60,472 nt of DNA from positions 1-60,472 of the forward strand of contig LKMP01000004.1 in the NCBI GenBank assembly GCA_001563915.1, written 5' to 3'. The notes under the pieces were generated by a model. It worked only from the letters and a program-made list of their open reading frames with translations. It did not search any database and was not told the origin of the DNA. Positions 39,315 to 48,700 of the stretch are shown one piece after another (within the stretch, counting starts at the first letter, position 1; every line of letters begins with the position of its first letter). The position numbers and the translations under genes were made by a program. Source of the DNA: Nanohaloarchaea archaeon B1-Br10_U2g21 (GTDB lineage: Archaea; Nanohalarchaeota; Nanosalinia; Nanosalinales; Nanosalinaceae).

Positions 39315-40244
39315 ATGAATAATGATGATATAGATCAAACAAATGTAGGTGTAGGAGTGCAAGAGTTGGAAAACATTAGACAAAGTCTTGGAGAGTCCGA
39401 AGAGTGGGGTGATAGTCTAGAAGATAGGTTCGCCAATGTGAGAGCTGTAGAAAGAGATTTCTTTGATATCCTTGGAACATACGCTAAAGGTGTTGAGGCC
39501 ACCGAACAAGTAGTAAATAATATAGAAGACCTTCCTAACGATATAACGGAACATATGGACTCTATAGCTAGTAAACGTGATAGAGCAATAATAGGAGCTT
39601 ATGAAGAGGAGGAGGGCTACTTTGATCCAGAAACTCAGTCTTGGAACAAAGGAACGTTAATACAGCAGGTTATTGACTGGGGTCCTGAAGAATCAGAGAA
39701 AGCTCTCTATGGTGTTGAAAGAATGGATGCAGAATTGGATCATTTCTTAGATAACTTCTCAGAACTTGAAGGAGTTAGACACAGGCCTGAGGATATAAGG
39801 GAAGAAGCTGCTAGGATGGATCCGGAAGGAATAGAATATGTTGCAGTTCGCCCAGATTCAGAAGATGGAGGTATCTCTCGCAGAGCATTACTGGGGGGAG
39901 CTGGAGTAGTAGTAGCCGGATTGTGGGCTAGAGGAGCTTATTTAGAAGGCAGATCGGATGTCAGAACTGAAGAAGGTCTTGATCCTACAGAATATTCTCT
40001 TGTAGATACGGATTCGTTAAGCGTTCAGTCTTATGTTGCTGAAATGCAAGGCGTTGATGAGTACAGCGATGCGTTTTCAGAGGTTGAGGCAAATGTGAAT
40101 ATGGATGATGCTGAAATGGGTTTCGCTCCAGGAGAAAATAGGATGGATTTCAACACAAATCTGGATAGCACAGTCGATACTAGTGTACTCATGACTGATC
40201 ATGCATACGAACAGGCTAGGGATATGTATGATAATATAGGTTAA
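39315..40244 (+). CDS. Protein with internal Tat-like membrane anchor
   Basis: The 309-residue protein has an N-terminal part of about 190 residues that is soluble, helical and acidic. It is followed by GGISRRALLGGAGVVVAGLWARGAYLEG, a twin-arginine motif with a mild hydrophobic stretch. About 95 residues follow (ESYVAEMQGVDEYSDAF-like). If the RR segment is used as a Tat anchor, the C-terminal part would be exported and the N-terminal part stay inside. The start has GGTGG with a 6-base spacer. A tandem gene with the same motif follows 67 bases later. Function unknown. Confidence 0.65.
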   Translation: MNNDDIDQTNVGVGVQELENIRQSLGESEEWGDSLEDRFANVRAVERDFFDILGTYAKGVEATEQVVNNIEDLPNDITEHMDSIASKRDRAIIGAYEEEEGYFDPETQSWNKGTLIQQVIDWGPEESEKALYGVERMDAELDHFLDNFSELEGVRHRPEDIREEAARMDPEGIEYVAVRPDSEDGGISRRALLGGAGVVVAGLWARGAYLEGRSDVRTEEGLDPTEYSLVDTDSLSVQSYVAEMQGVDEYSDAFSEVEANVNMDDAEMGFAPGENRMDFNTNLDSTVDTSVLMTDHAYEQARDMYDNIG

Positions 40245-40311
40245 AATGATTATTATTGATTATAAAGGAGTATAAAAGGAAAATAGAGGTAATAATGGGT
40301 GTGTGATTCAA

Positions 40312-41433
40312 ATGACGGATGGAGAAGAAATAAATGAAGGGGAAGATGGATTAGCGGACAGAACAAAAGGACAGGCAGAAAGAGCTGCAAATAAAACTAA
40401 GGAAGGTATATCTAGAAGACCTTTCCTTACGGCGCTAGCTGGAGGTGCTGGTCTAGCTTTAGTGGGTGATGCTGCCTTGAACGAAAGCAGAGGTCGAAGA
40501 GCTGCAACAGGGACTGTTTCCCGAGAATATAATAGGTGGCGGGATGGAGAATCAGGTATTACGGCCCAAATGATTAGTGATTTCAACAGCGATGCTAACG
40601 AAGTGCTTACAAACGTTGAAGATGATCTCAATGAAGAGATAGATGAAGCTTTAGATACAGACTTAGGAGAGCTACCAAGACAACCTGCTACGGGAGATAC
40701 GTTTGTTGATGACAAATATTTGTTAATAGGCATTGAAGAGTTAGAAATAGATGCTGGAGAGGCACAAGCTACGCGCACCTTTGCTAAACAAGATGGTAAC
40801 TGGTCTTTACTTTCTGAAGAAGGATATGAGAGCACATTGATAGAGGGAGAAGGACCTTTCTACCTAGCAATTAGCAGTCTCGATAACGAGTTTGATTTTT
40901 CCGAGCTGGAAGGAATAATCACGTCTTATGAATCTGCAGAAGAAGTAACAGAAATTAATGATAGAGAAGTTGATGAGTTGGTGAGCAGAGGAGCGAACTA
41001 TAGGGATCATATCAGACAGCATCAAAATCCTGATGAGTTGGCAGGATATACACAACTGGTTAATAACGTTGAAGATCTTGAAGTAGTTCGAGATCAGGCT
41101 AGTGACGTTGGAGGCATGTTTGGAGGTCATCAAGACTTTTTCAGCCATGTGCTTGAGACAACACCTTATGAGGATGGAGAGTCTGTAGGCCCTTACTCAG
41201 ATGAAACTATAGACGTGGATGACGAGATGGAGCCTGAGGAGATGTATGACACATTAGATGATCTCAACACTGCGCTTGACGAGGTTTATGACTGTGATGA
41301 AACGTTATCTGAAGATGATCTTCCGCCAAGCTTCACAGATGACGATTTAACTTATGAAGTGACGGATGATGGATCTTTTGTTGAAATGTACAGTGGTGAT
41401 GATAACGTAGCCCAAACAAGTACGGGATGTTGA
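40312..41433 (+). CDS. Tat-signal-like secreted or anchored acidic protein
   Basis: The 373-residue protein starts at the ATG at 40312, which follows GGTGTGTGA; a GTG 9 bases earlier is possible. Residues 33-60, GISRRPFLTALAGGAGLALVG, fit the twin-arginine consensus SRRxFL with an Ala/Gly-rich h-region, preceded by a 32-residue charged n-region as in some haloarchaeal Tat substrates. The rest is acidic, with alternating helices and loops and two Cys near the end (DCDETL, TGC). Same architecture as the upstream gene. Function unknown. Confidence 0.68.
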   Translation: MTDGEEINEGEDGLADRTKGQAERAANKTKEGISRRPFLTALAGGAGLALVGDAALNESRGRRAATGTVSREYNRWRDGESGITAQMISDFNSDANEVLTNVEDDLNEEIDEALDTDLGELPRQPATGDTFVDDKYLLIGIEELEIDAGEAQATRTFAKQDGNWSLLSEEGYESTLIEGEGPFYLAISSLDNEFDFSELEGIITSYESAEEVTEINDREVDELVSRGANYRDHIRQHQNPDELAGYTQLVNNVEDLEVVRDQASDVGGMFGGHQDFFSHVLETTPYEDGESVGPYSDETIDVDDEMEPEEMYDTLDDLNTALDEVYDCDETLSEDDLPPSFTDDDLTYEVTDDGSFVEMYSGDDNVAQTSTGC

Positions 41434-41445
41434 AGAAGTCTGGGC

Positions 41446-41480
41446 TCGTATATTCATTTTTCCTCTATTTTTTATTGTTC
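41446..41480 (+). terminator. T-rich terminator region
   Basis: TTCATTTTTCC and CTATTTTTTATTG follow the stop of the 40312 gene, matching the oligo-T terminators of archaea. Confidence 0.4.
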
Positions 41481-41549
41481 TAAATAGTAGGGTTTTTAAA
41501 AACACTGCCATAGTTACTATCTAATAGTAGCTACAATAGGTGGTGCAAA

Positions 41550-42740
41550 ATAACTCTACGAGACCGACTTTACGACTTCGAAGCCCAAACAGCATTTGCA
41601 GCAGCACAAAATAAAGCTAACGCAAGACCTAACTATAGGAAAACTTTTCTCAGAGATAACAATCTACTAAATAGACTTGGACTCCAGCAAAAAGAAGTAG
41701 AAGTAACAGAAAATGGAGTTGAAATTGCAGGAAGCAGTCTCGAAGAATTTAATAAAGAGTTAGCTGAAAAAGATCTGGGAAAACTAACTATTCTTCCTTC
41801 AGCTAAGTTCAGGAAAAACATGGGGGCAGAAGATTTCGAACAACTTTCTAAAGAGGCTAATGTGATTAACCCTCACCCCATTCCTACATTATTTGGAGAC
41901 AAAGCTGAACAAAACTGGACATTCTGGGATGATCCTGGAGCTGTACCTGGATATCAGCCGACAGACTACTATTTACAGTTCGAAGATGTAGAAAAAGCTA
42001 GCGAAGAGGCTTTAGAGGACTTTATAGAGGAAGTGCCTTTAATCATGAAGCCTAGAAGTTCTAGCGGAGGAGGAGGAATATACTTTTACTCTAACGGCGT
42101 TGAGGACATGGTTAGTGATTGGACTGAGGAAGGAATACCTGGAGACTATGTGGCTCAGTATGCTATACCGCACACATATGATCTCAGATCTATAGCTGCT
42201 GAAGATACTCCAGTCAGCGCTATGAAGAGGTACGGCTGTGATGATACTGACAGAGCTAACTTAAGTTTGCTTGAAAGCAAATCTACTGAAGGAAAAGCAA
42301 GACTTGCGTTGCAAAATGGCGCTGCAGAGTCTGTAGATATAGAAGATATAGATCCTGCAGCAGAAAGGTTAATAGAAGACCATATAAACTCAATTTCTGA
42401 AGAATATGGGATTCCCAGAGAAGAACTGAACACATGGATTGGATGGGACTTCTTGGCAGTGGACCCTTATAACTCGGACCTTAATGAGTATCCTGATGAA
42501 GTCATAGAACCTCTAATGAATGACGAGTATAGAACTGAAGAGGGAGAGTATTTATTCCTTTGTGAAGGAAATCTCTCGCCAGGATCTATAATAGATTTCA
42601 TTAATCAGAATCCTGATCAGGATACGGCAGCAAACCTACTAGCCTATGGAGATTCTGTGAGTAGAGGGGAAAGCTTTGAAAGAGGCATTCCTGAACTTAT
42701 GGATGTCGAGATGCTTCAAGACCGTTACCAAAGCCTATAA
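41550..42740 (+). CDS. ATP-grasp-like protein with apparent ATA start codon
   Basis: The 396-residue frame has ATP-grasp features: IMKPRSSSGGGGIYFYS, DYVAQYAIPHTYDLRSIA, TWIGWDFLAVDPYNSD and FLCEGNLSPGS. Codons upstream of the first ATG (41820) remain open and protein-like for 90 residues (RDRLYDFEAQTAFAAAQNKA...). No ATG, GTG or TTG occurs there. GGTGG (41539-41543) lies 6 bases before ATA at 41550, exactly where ATG should be, and a box A TTTTTAAAAA is at 41493-41502. I therefore place the start at ATA. Alternatively the first ATG is used, or the gene is a variant with reduced expression. Product unknown. Confidence 0.65.
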   Translation: MTLRDRLYDFEAQTAFAAAQNKANARPNYRKTFLRDNNLLNRLGLQQKEVEVTENGVEIAGSSLEEFNKELAEKDLGKLTILPSAKFRKNMGAEDFEQLSKEANVINPHPIPTLFGDKAEQNWTFWDDPGAVPGYQPTDYYLQFEDVEKASEEALEDFIEEVPLIMKPRSSSGGGGIYFYSNGVEDMVSDWTEEGIPGDYVAQYAIPHTYDLRSIAAEDTPVSAMKRYGCDDTDRANLSLLESKSTEGKARLALQNGAAESVDIEDIDPAAERLIEDHINSISEEYGIPREELNTWIGWDFLAVDPYNSDLNEYPDEVIEPLMNDEYRTEEGEYLFLCEGNLSPGSIIDFINQNPDQDTAANLLAYGDSVSRGESFERGIPELMDVEMLQDRYQSL

Positions 42741-42778
42741 AAAAGTATTGCGTAATTTGTTACCTTACGGTGAACAAC

Positions 42779-43207
42779 ATGGACGATAAGTTACCAGGCC
42801 CTCACAAACATCAACCTTTAGATAGCAGCAACTATGGCGAAGAGGGCACCGCCCGTGTATCTGGATCAAAACCGCCTAGAGCGACCGATACAATAAAAGG
42901 AGGTGAATCACAAATGGGAAGAATTGACGACATAAGAGGTAGAGTTGATCATTATGTAGATCAAGGCATGAATACTCATGATGCAGCTGAAGCAGCTTAT
43001 GAAGATATTGTAGACCTCTATGAAGAAGATGCAGTAAAAATGAGCGAAGTACAGACCGCTGTTCAAGAACTAGAGACTTATGTAGAAAATAGAGGAGGAG
43101 ATCTTCAAGCTTCTGCAGCATCTCTTGAAGCTACAGCTGACGCAGCTCTTGATAGAGCTACAGATGCAAGTAGTAGAATGGATGATGTCTATAATGATCT
43201 GCTATAG
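42779..43207 (+). CDS. Acidic helical protein with two in-frame starts
   Basis: From the ATG at 42779 (GGTGA, 5-base spacer) the product is 142 residues. A second ATG at 42914 has the best ribosome-binding site in the window (GGAGGTGA, 7-base spacer) and gives 97 residues starting MGRIDDIRGRVDHYVDQG. The MGR(I/L)DD start recurs in the 44912 gene, so the short form may be the real protein, with the 45 upstream codons (Pro/His-rich) either an extension or a leader. The C-terminus is amphipathic and Ala-rich. Function unknown. Confidence 0.6.
   Translation: MDDKLPGPHKHQPLDSSNYGEEGTARVSGSKPPRATDTIKGGESQMGRIDDIRGRVDHYVDQGMNTHDAAEAAYEDIVDLYEEDAVKMSEVQTAVQELETYVENRGGDLQASAASLEATADAALDRATDASSRMDDVYNDLL
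42899..42906 (+). promoter_or_regulatory. Full-length Shine-Dalgarno inside the 42779 frame
   Basis: GGAGGTGA is 7 bases before an in-frame ATG at 42914. It is the longest such match in the window and argues for an internal start. Confidence 0.6.
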
Positions 43208-43224
43208 GTCAGATTTACTTATTC

Positions 43225-43250
43225 CTTAACTTCTTTTTATTTTTTCTCAA
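43225..43250 (+). terminator. T-rich terminator region
   Basis: TTCCTTAACTTCTTTTTATTTTTTCTC follows the 42779 gene by about 20 bases and precedes the EF1A-like gene. Confidence 0.4.
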
Positions 43251-43334
43251 CTAGTTGTTTACACACCATACGTTAGATTAGAAGATTAATAGGACAACCT
43301 CAAAACTAATAAATTCTGAACAAAGGACGATTTT

Positions 43335-44717
43335 ATGTCGCAAAAACCAGAAATAACTCTAGGATTTATCGGTCATCTTAATCACGGTAAGTCGTCTACT
43401 ATAATCAGGCTTTTATTGGAAACGGGGAAAATTTCGAATGATGAAGTCGAAGAGATACGTAACAGGGTTGAGAAAGAAGAACTAGATTTTTCACCCTTGT
43501 TCATGTTGGACTCATTAAGAGAAGAAAGAGAAAGAAGGATAACAATTGACCTTTCGCATAAAGAATTTGAATCAGATAACTATCAGTTCAAAATAATTGA
43601 TATGCCAGGGCATAGGGACTTCATCAAAAATACTATCACAGGGTTAGCACAGACTGAAGTAGGAGTAATCACTGTAGCTGCGGACGAAGGCATCCAACCT
43701 CAAACTATAGAACATACCTACCTATCAAAAACTCTGGATGTGAAGCAGTTCGTAGTACTAATTAACAAGATAGATCTAATAGCTTATGAAGAAGACGAAT
43801 TTGAGAGAATCAAGGAAGAAGTAGAGACTATGCTTAACCAAGTGGGTATTGAACAGAGAAATATAGATATTTTGCCAATCTCAGCACTCCAAGGAGACAA
43901 TATCACAGAATCAAGCGAAAACATGGAGTGGTATGAAGGCCCGACACTACTAGACACGTTGAATAGTCTTAATAAACCAATAAAGCCAGTTGAACGTGAT
44001 GCTAGGATGCCGATTCGGAAAACAGAGATTAGAGATGGTGAAACTTTTATCCTTGGAAGAATTGAGACTGGAGAAATTACGCGAGGAGATAAAATTGTAT
44101 TGGAGCCAGCATCTACAAGACAGAATCAGAATATTGGCGGGGAGGTCAAGAAGATTGAACAGCATCGCCAAGAGGTTGAGGAAGCAGAGCCAGGAGACCA
44201 TATTGCTTTGAAAGTTAAAGGAATAAGAGAGGAGGATGTAGAGAAAGGGGATGTAGCAGGTCATGAAGACAGGCCTCCTAAAGCAGATAACAAATTTGAG
44301 GCACAGATAATAGTTCTAAATCATCCAGACAAGCTTAAACCGGGCTATACTGCCATAATCCACGTTAACAATTTACAGACATTATGCACATTCACAGAGA
44401 TTAAAGAGACAAAGAATCCTGAAACAGGGAAACGCAGTGAAAAGCCTGAATATGTTGAACAAGGCCAGGAGGCAATCGTAGAAATCAAAACAAAACAGGA
44501 TATAGTAATTGAAGAGAACGATGATATTCCGCAATTAAGCAGGTTTGCGATTAGAGATGGCGATGGAATTCAAACCATCGGTGCAGGAAAGTGTCTGAAA
44601 ACATTAAAACATTCGACGACTGAGGAGGAAAATAACGTTAATAGAGCTCTTGAGCGATCAGAAAGAAGAGATAATGGTATTTTGAATAAAATTTGCGAAA
44701 GAATACCTTTCTTTTGA
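43335..44717 (+). CDS. Divergent EF1A-like translational GTPase
   Basis: The 460-residue, full-length EF1A homologue keeps all three domains. G1 is GHLNHGKSS (residues 13-21; the usual GHVDHGKST has Asp where this has Asn). Switch I is LDSLREERERRITID, G3 DMPGH (89-93), G4 NKID (144-147), and G5 SAL. Domain 2/3 landmarks are GRIETGEITRGDKI, EEAEPGDHIALKVKG, HPDKLKPGYTAIIH and PQLSRFAIRDGDGIQTIGAGK. It is more divergent than a house-keeping EF1A and has an odd C-terminal tail (TTEEENNVNRALERSERRDNG). It may be a second EF1A, a termination or surveillance partner of Pelota, or an RNA chaperone. Confidence 0.85.
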   Translation: MSQKPEITLGFIGHLNHGKSSTIIRLLLETGKISNDEVEEIRNRVEKEELDFSPLFMLDSLREERERRITIDLSHKEFESDNYQFKIIDMPGHRDFIKNTITGLAQTEVGVITVAADEGIQPQTIEHTYLSKTLDVKQFVVLINKIDLIAYEEDEFERIKEEVETMLNQVGIEQRNIDILPISALQGDNITESSENMEWYEGPTLLDTLNSLNKPIKPVERDARMPIRKTEIRDGETFILGRIETGEITRGDKIVLEPASTRQNQNIGGEVKKIEQHRQEVEEAEPGDHIALKVKGIREEDVEKGDVAGHEDRPPKADNKFEAQIIVLNHPDKLKPGYTAIIHVNNLQTLCTFTEIKETKNPETGKRSEKPEYVEQGQEAIVEIKTKQDIVIEENDDIPQLSRFAIRDGDGIQTIGAGKCLKTLKHSTTEEENNVNRALERSERRDNGILNKICERIPFF

Positions 44718-44881
44718 TATAAATAATAAGTCAATCTGCCAATTAGGAGTTGTTTGGACAGCATGTAGATTTTGCCTAATTTGATTATTCTCTAGCTATC
44801 TCAACTAATGATTCTTGGCTGTATTGTTCAAAAAGAGTGATTTAAGCAGAGGTTTTTGAATAAGGTCGTTCTTGGCAAAGG

Positions 44882-44889
44882 TTTAAAAA
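44882..44889 (+). promoter_or_regulatory. Box A of the 44912 gene
   Basis: TTTAAAAA, about 26 bases before the ATG at 44912, so the transcript would be leaderless. The 160-base gap before it contains no gene that I can see. Confidence 0.5.
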
Positions 44890-44911
44890 GATGTTACTAT
44901 ACAATAACAAC

Positions 44912-45277
44912 ATGGGAAGATTGGACGACGATATTCCTGACAGGATAGAAGATATCACTGACGATGTACTTGACGTAATTGATGATGCTAGTGACGGATT
45001 GAATGAGTACGAAGATGCCTGGGATCAGCTGGAGACAAATCTTACAAGAATAAATACTAAAGAAGTAGCCAGACTTTATGCTGATGAAGAAATACCTCCT
45101 GAAACAGCTCGAGAATGGGAGGAGATGGTAGACTTAAAATATAGAATGGCGGGAGAAGAACCATTCTTTGAAAACTTGCCTGACGAACAGAGACCCTCTA
45201 ATATGTATGATTATGATCCTACAAAACCTCAATCGCTATTCGAGAGAATCGGATACACAGTAGATAAGATAATATAG
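44912..45277 (+). CDS. Acidic helical protein (MGRLDD family)
   Basis: The 121-residue protein starts MGRLDDDIPDRIEDITDDVLD. The start was chosen from the box A spacing and from similarity to MGRIDD in the 42914 protein; the frame itself opens slightly upstream at 44891. It is helical and acidic, ending with a Phe/Pro/Asn-rich tail (QSLFERIGYTVDKII). Its stop TAG is adjacent to the next gene. Function unknown. Confidence 0.6.
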   Translation: MGRLDDDIPDRIEDITDDVLDVIDDASDGLNEYEDAWDQLETNLTRINTKEVARLYADEEIPPETAREWEEMVDLKYRMAGEEPFFENLPDEQRPSNMYDYDPTKPQSLFERIGYTVDKII

Positions 45278-45285
45278 TGGTAAAA

Positions 45286-45720
45286 ATGGCTCGAAAAGAT
45301 ATTGATGAGGCTAAAAGAACTTCTTGGAAAGCTTTAGGTGTTGCTACAGTCACAGCTTTAGCAGGAGGTACTTTGGGTACGGCAGCATGGGTGGATGCTA
45401 GAAATAGGCCGCATCCAGATTCATCAAAGGAACCAACCAATGACTATATTGACGATGTTGAGAATATAGAAGGACTCTACCGCTTTGAAGATTTCAATGA
45501 ATGTGTTAATTACGATGCAGCAAATGCGGACAGAGATGAAATAGAAGAATTTGCATCAGAATACGACAATCTTGGAATATTAATTGAAGAGGCTTCTTCC
45601 GGAAACTATCATGGAACATTCTATGAACTAGAAAATTCAGATGAATTAGTCAAAGACACAAAACTAAATTATGGTAAAGATAATCTCGAGCTAGATGAAG
45701 GGTGTTTAGAAGGACTATGA
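45286..45720 (+). CDS. Small protein with N-terminal signal/anchor
   Basis: From the ATG at 45286 (TAGTGGT, 4-base spacer) the product is 144 residues. It begins ARKDIDEAKRTSWKALGVATVTALAGGTLGTAAW, a charged start plus an Ala/Gly-rich h-region reminiscent of Tat signals but with KRT instead of RR. The remaining domain is acidic with two Cys (NECVNY, EGCLEGL). Its end overlaps the ATG of the next gene by 4 bases. It may be exported and belong to the large surface protein encoded downstream. Function unknown. Confidence 0.6.
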   Translation: MARKDIDEAKRTSWKALGVATVTALAGGTLGTAAWVDARNRPHPDSSKEPTNDYIDDVENIEGLYRFEDFNECVNYDAANADRDEIEEFASEYDNLGILIEEASSGNYHGTFYELENSDELVKDTKLNYGKDNLELDEGCLEGL

Positions 45721-48700
45721 GACAAACATTGATTTGGGCAGCATTAATAATTTTGACTTCCTCAGCAACAGCAGGACTCTATGGTGTTGATGAAGTTGAT
45801 TTTGAGACTGATCTACCTTCAGAATATGAAGGGGAAAATCTAGAAATTTCCGGTTTTGCGGAAGGACACAATTTGGATGAGCTTAGAATATATAGGGAAA
45901 CACAAGGTGTAGATGAAATTTTAGGAGACACACATTGCGGAGGCGCTAACAGCTGTAGTATTGAGGTAACAGAATCATTTGATGAAGGCGAAGAAACATT
46001 CTATGTTTGGTCTAGAGCCAAGAGCAGTTCAGGTTCTACTGTTACAGATAGTTCAAACCGACAAACAGTAGATTTTGCTAGAAATGAAGAAGATGAGTCA
46101 CAAATAGATAACGTCGAAATAAGTCCGGATTCAGATACTGTGGTTGATACCGGCGACTGGCAAGAAATAGAAGGTATGGCTGAAGGTAAAGGTCTAGAAA
46201 GTATAGAAATATGGAAGCGTGAGGAAGGACAAGCATGGGAGAAAGATACGGAAGAGATCTGTGATCAGGAAAAAGAGTGTTCTGTTGAGAAATCTTTCAG
46301 ATATGTTGATGAACAATCTGTTGACTTCGAGATTGTAGCAAATATTGAAGATGACTCTGAAGCTTCGGATAGAGTCACGGTCACATGGGAAGACGATATT
46401 GAGGACGAGGTAAATGATGTAAGAATTGAGCCTACATCGGATACAACTGTCAATACTGGCGATTGGCAGAGAATTCAAGGAGAAGCTACGGGCAGCAACC
46501 TAGAGCAGATTCAGATAGAGCGGAGGACTGGAGGTGGCTGGACTGTAGAAGATGAAGAATCATGCAGTGGAAATAACTGTTTGATTACTAAAGAATATAG
46601 AAGAACGTCTGAAACTTCTGAAGATTTCAGGGTTAAAGCTGAATCTGCGGGCGATGAAGGTCTTTCAGATGAAATCACGGTGACTTGGAGCGATGAAAAA
46701 ACATGTGATTTAGATGTTGGGTCGCTTGAACTTGAAGAAAACAGCATTGAAGAAGGAGACTCTACTGAGGCTTCAATAAGAGTCGATAACGATGGAGATG
46801 ATCAAGAAGTCCGTGCAAGATTTTATGTCTCTGGAGAAAGAGTTTCTTCCGAAACTTCTACTTTAGAATCTGGAGATTCTGAAGTCTTTTCTGAAGAAGT
46901 TTCGCCTAGCACAAGTTCAACAATTAGGGCTGAGATCACAGGCATCGGCGAACCCTGTGAAGAAAGAACCTATGAGAGTAGTTCATTTCTTACAGTGACA
47001 ACTAAGGATGCTGATGCAAATTTAGATGTAACTGTTAGAGATGATGATTCAGAAAGATTGAGGAGTGCAAGAGTTACTGCATTGAACCTTGAACCTTCTG
47101 ATTATGCTGTAAAATCTGTGGATGAAAATGTTTATTCAGAAAGAACTGATGCAGACAAAACAGGAGATCGAAAAATAGGTTTCAGACTGGATGGCAGAGA
47201 TCTAGAGACCTATGTTGAGTATCATTCAGGCTACAGTCAAGCTGAATGGAGTAATTTGGCGTTAGAGTCTAGTTCAAATGATGAGCTGGTATATAGATAT
47301 GAGCTTGATGCAAGCGACAGGAGACAGGATTACACTAAATACTCTGCGGAACAAGAATCAAGGATTTCATCTGGAGAAAAAGATGTGACTGTAAGATTTA
47401 TTCTCAATGGGGAAGAAATAGATTCTTTCACTGCAGAAATAGATGCTTCTGATGATCATGAGTTTGCGCAGATTCGAGAGTCTGGTAGAACTACTACAGA
47501 GGGCCGAGATACTACTATTTCGACAGCATCAGACTTGCCAACTTACACTAAATATACTGATCGGAATGGGGAAACTTCTTTTGACTTGCCTGAAGGGCGC
47601 TATAGAGTAACAGGATGGAAATCGGGATATGCTCCCGACTATGAGAATATAAATCTTGATTCAGGAGATAGTAGAACTCTAGACTTAACGCTAGAAAAAG
47701 ATGAAGAAAGAGAGTCTGAGGATAGCGATTCGGAAAGAGGAGATATAACTTTAGAACAAGTATCAATGGATTCGTCTGTGTGTAAAGGAGATAGTACTAG
47801 GGCTCATATAGAATTTAAAAATCAGGGCGATGAAGATAGAGCCTTCAGACTTTCTGCAGAAGGTTTAGGTTCGAGTTTTGACAGAGCTTATGTGGTGGAG
47901 GGGAAAGAAGCTAAAACGGTAACATATACGTTTTCAGATGTTCAAGGATCAGGTAATGAAAAAGTAAGCTTTAACACAGGTTATGATTCTGCGGAGAGGA
48001 CTGTGCAAGTTAGAGACTGTCCGGATCAGGATGGAGTGGATGATGTCAAGTTCAGGTTAAAGCCTTCGGAAGTTCGTGCGGGACAGTCAGTACAAGTATC
48101 TGGGTATGTGGATACTCAGAGGCGCCAACAAGTTGACATAAAAATAGATGGTTTGCAGAGAACGTCTACGCATACAGAGCCTGATGGATTTTTCAGAGGC
48201 AATATCAGGGCTGATACAGTGGGAGATAAAACTGTGGAGGTTAAGAGCGGTGATAAAAGTAGAACTGCTAATTTGCGAGTACTTCCAACGGTTTCGGTAA
48301 ATAGTGTTAATGCTCCTGACAGAGCTTTTGAAGGTGAAACTTTTGAGGTATGTGCAGATGTAGAGTCTCAAACCACACCGCTGGTAGTATTGAAGGAAGA
48401 TGAAGAGATAATAGAATCTAAGAATGCTCGAGGAAATGTCTGCTTTGAAAGAAGAACTTCGCCAGGCCAGTATGATTACGAAATTCAGGCATTTAATCAA
48501 GGCGCTACTGATTCAAAGCAGAGGAGAGTTCGTGTGTTTGAGAGTGATGTTGAGACAAGGAGCTTCCCTGATCAGATTACTTCTGTGCGTTCAGGGTCAG
48601 GTATGGTGAAGGTAGAGCTTTACAATACTCATGATGAGCTTAGAAGGTATGAGCTTGAATTAGAAGGTCTTCCTAGAGATTGGACTTCTCAATCAAGAAA

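Noticed and set aside
40308-40835. Minus-strand ORF of 175 codons
   Set aside because: It lies antisense to the acidic 40312 gene, and Ser/Leu-rich antisense frames appear everywhere opposite Glu/Asp-rich genes; no start signal was seen.
43335-44717. Considered aIF2-gamma or SelB for the GTPase
   Set aside because: The domain 2/3 motifs and the REERERxxTID switch match EF1A; the zinc-binding insert of aIF2-gamma and the C-terminal extension of SelB are absent.
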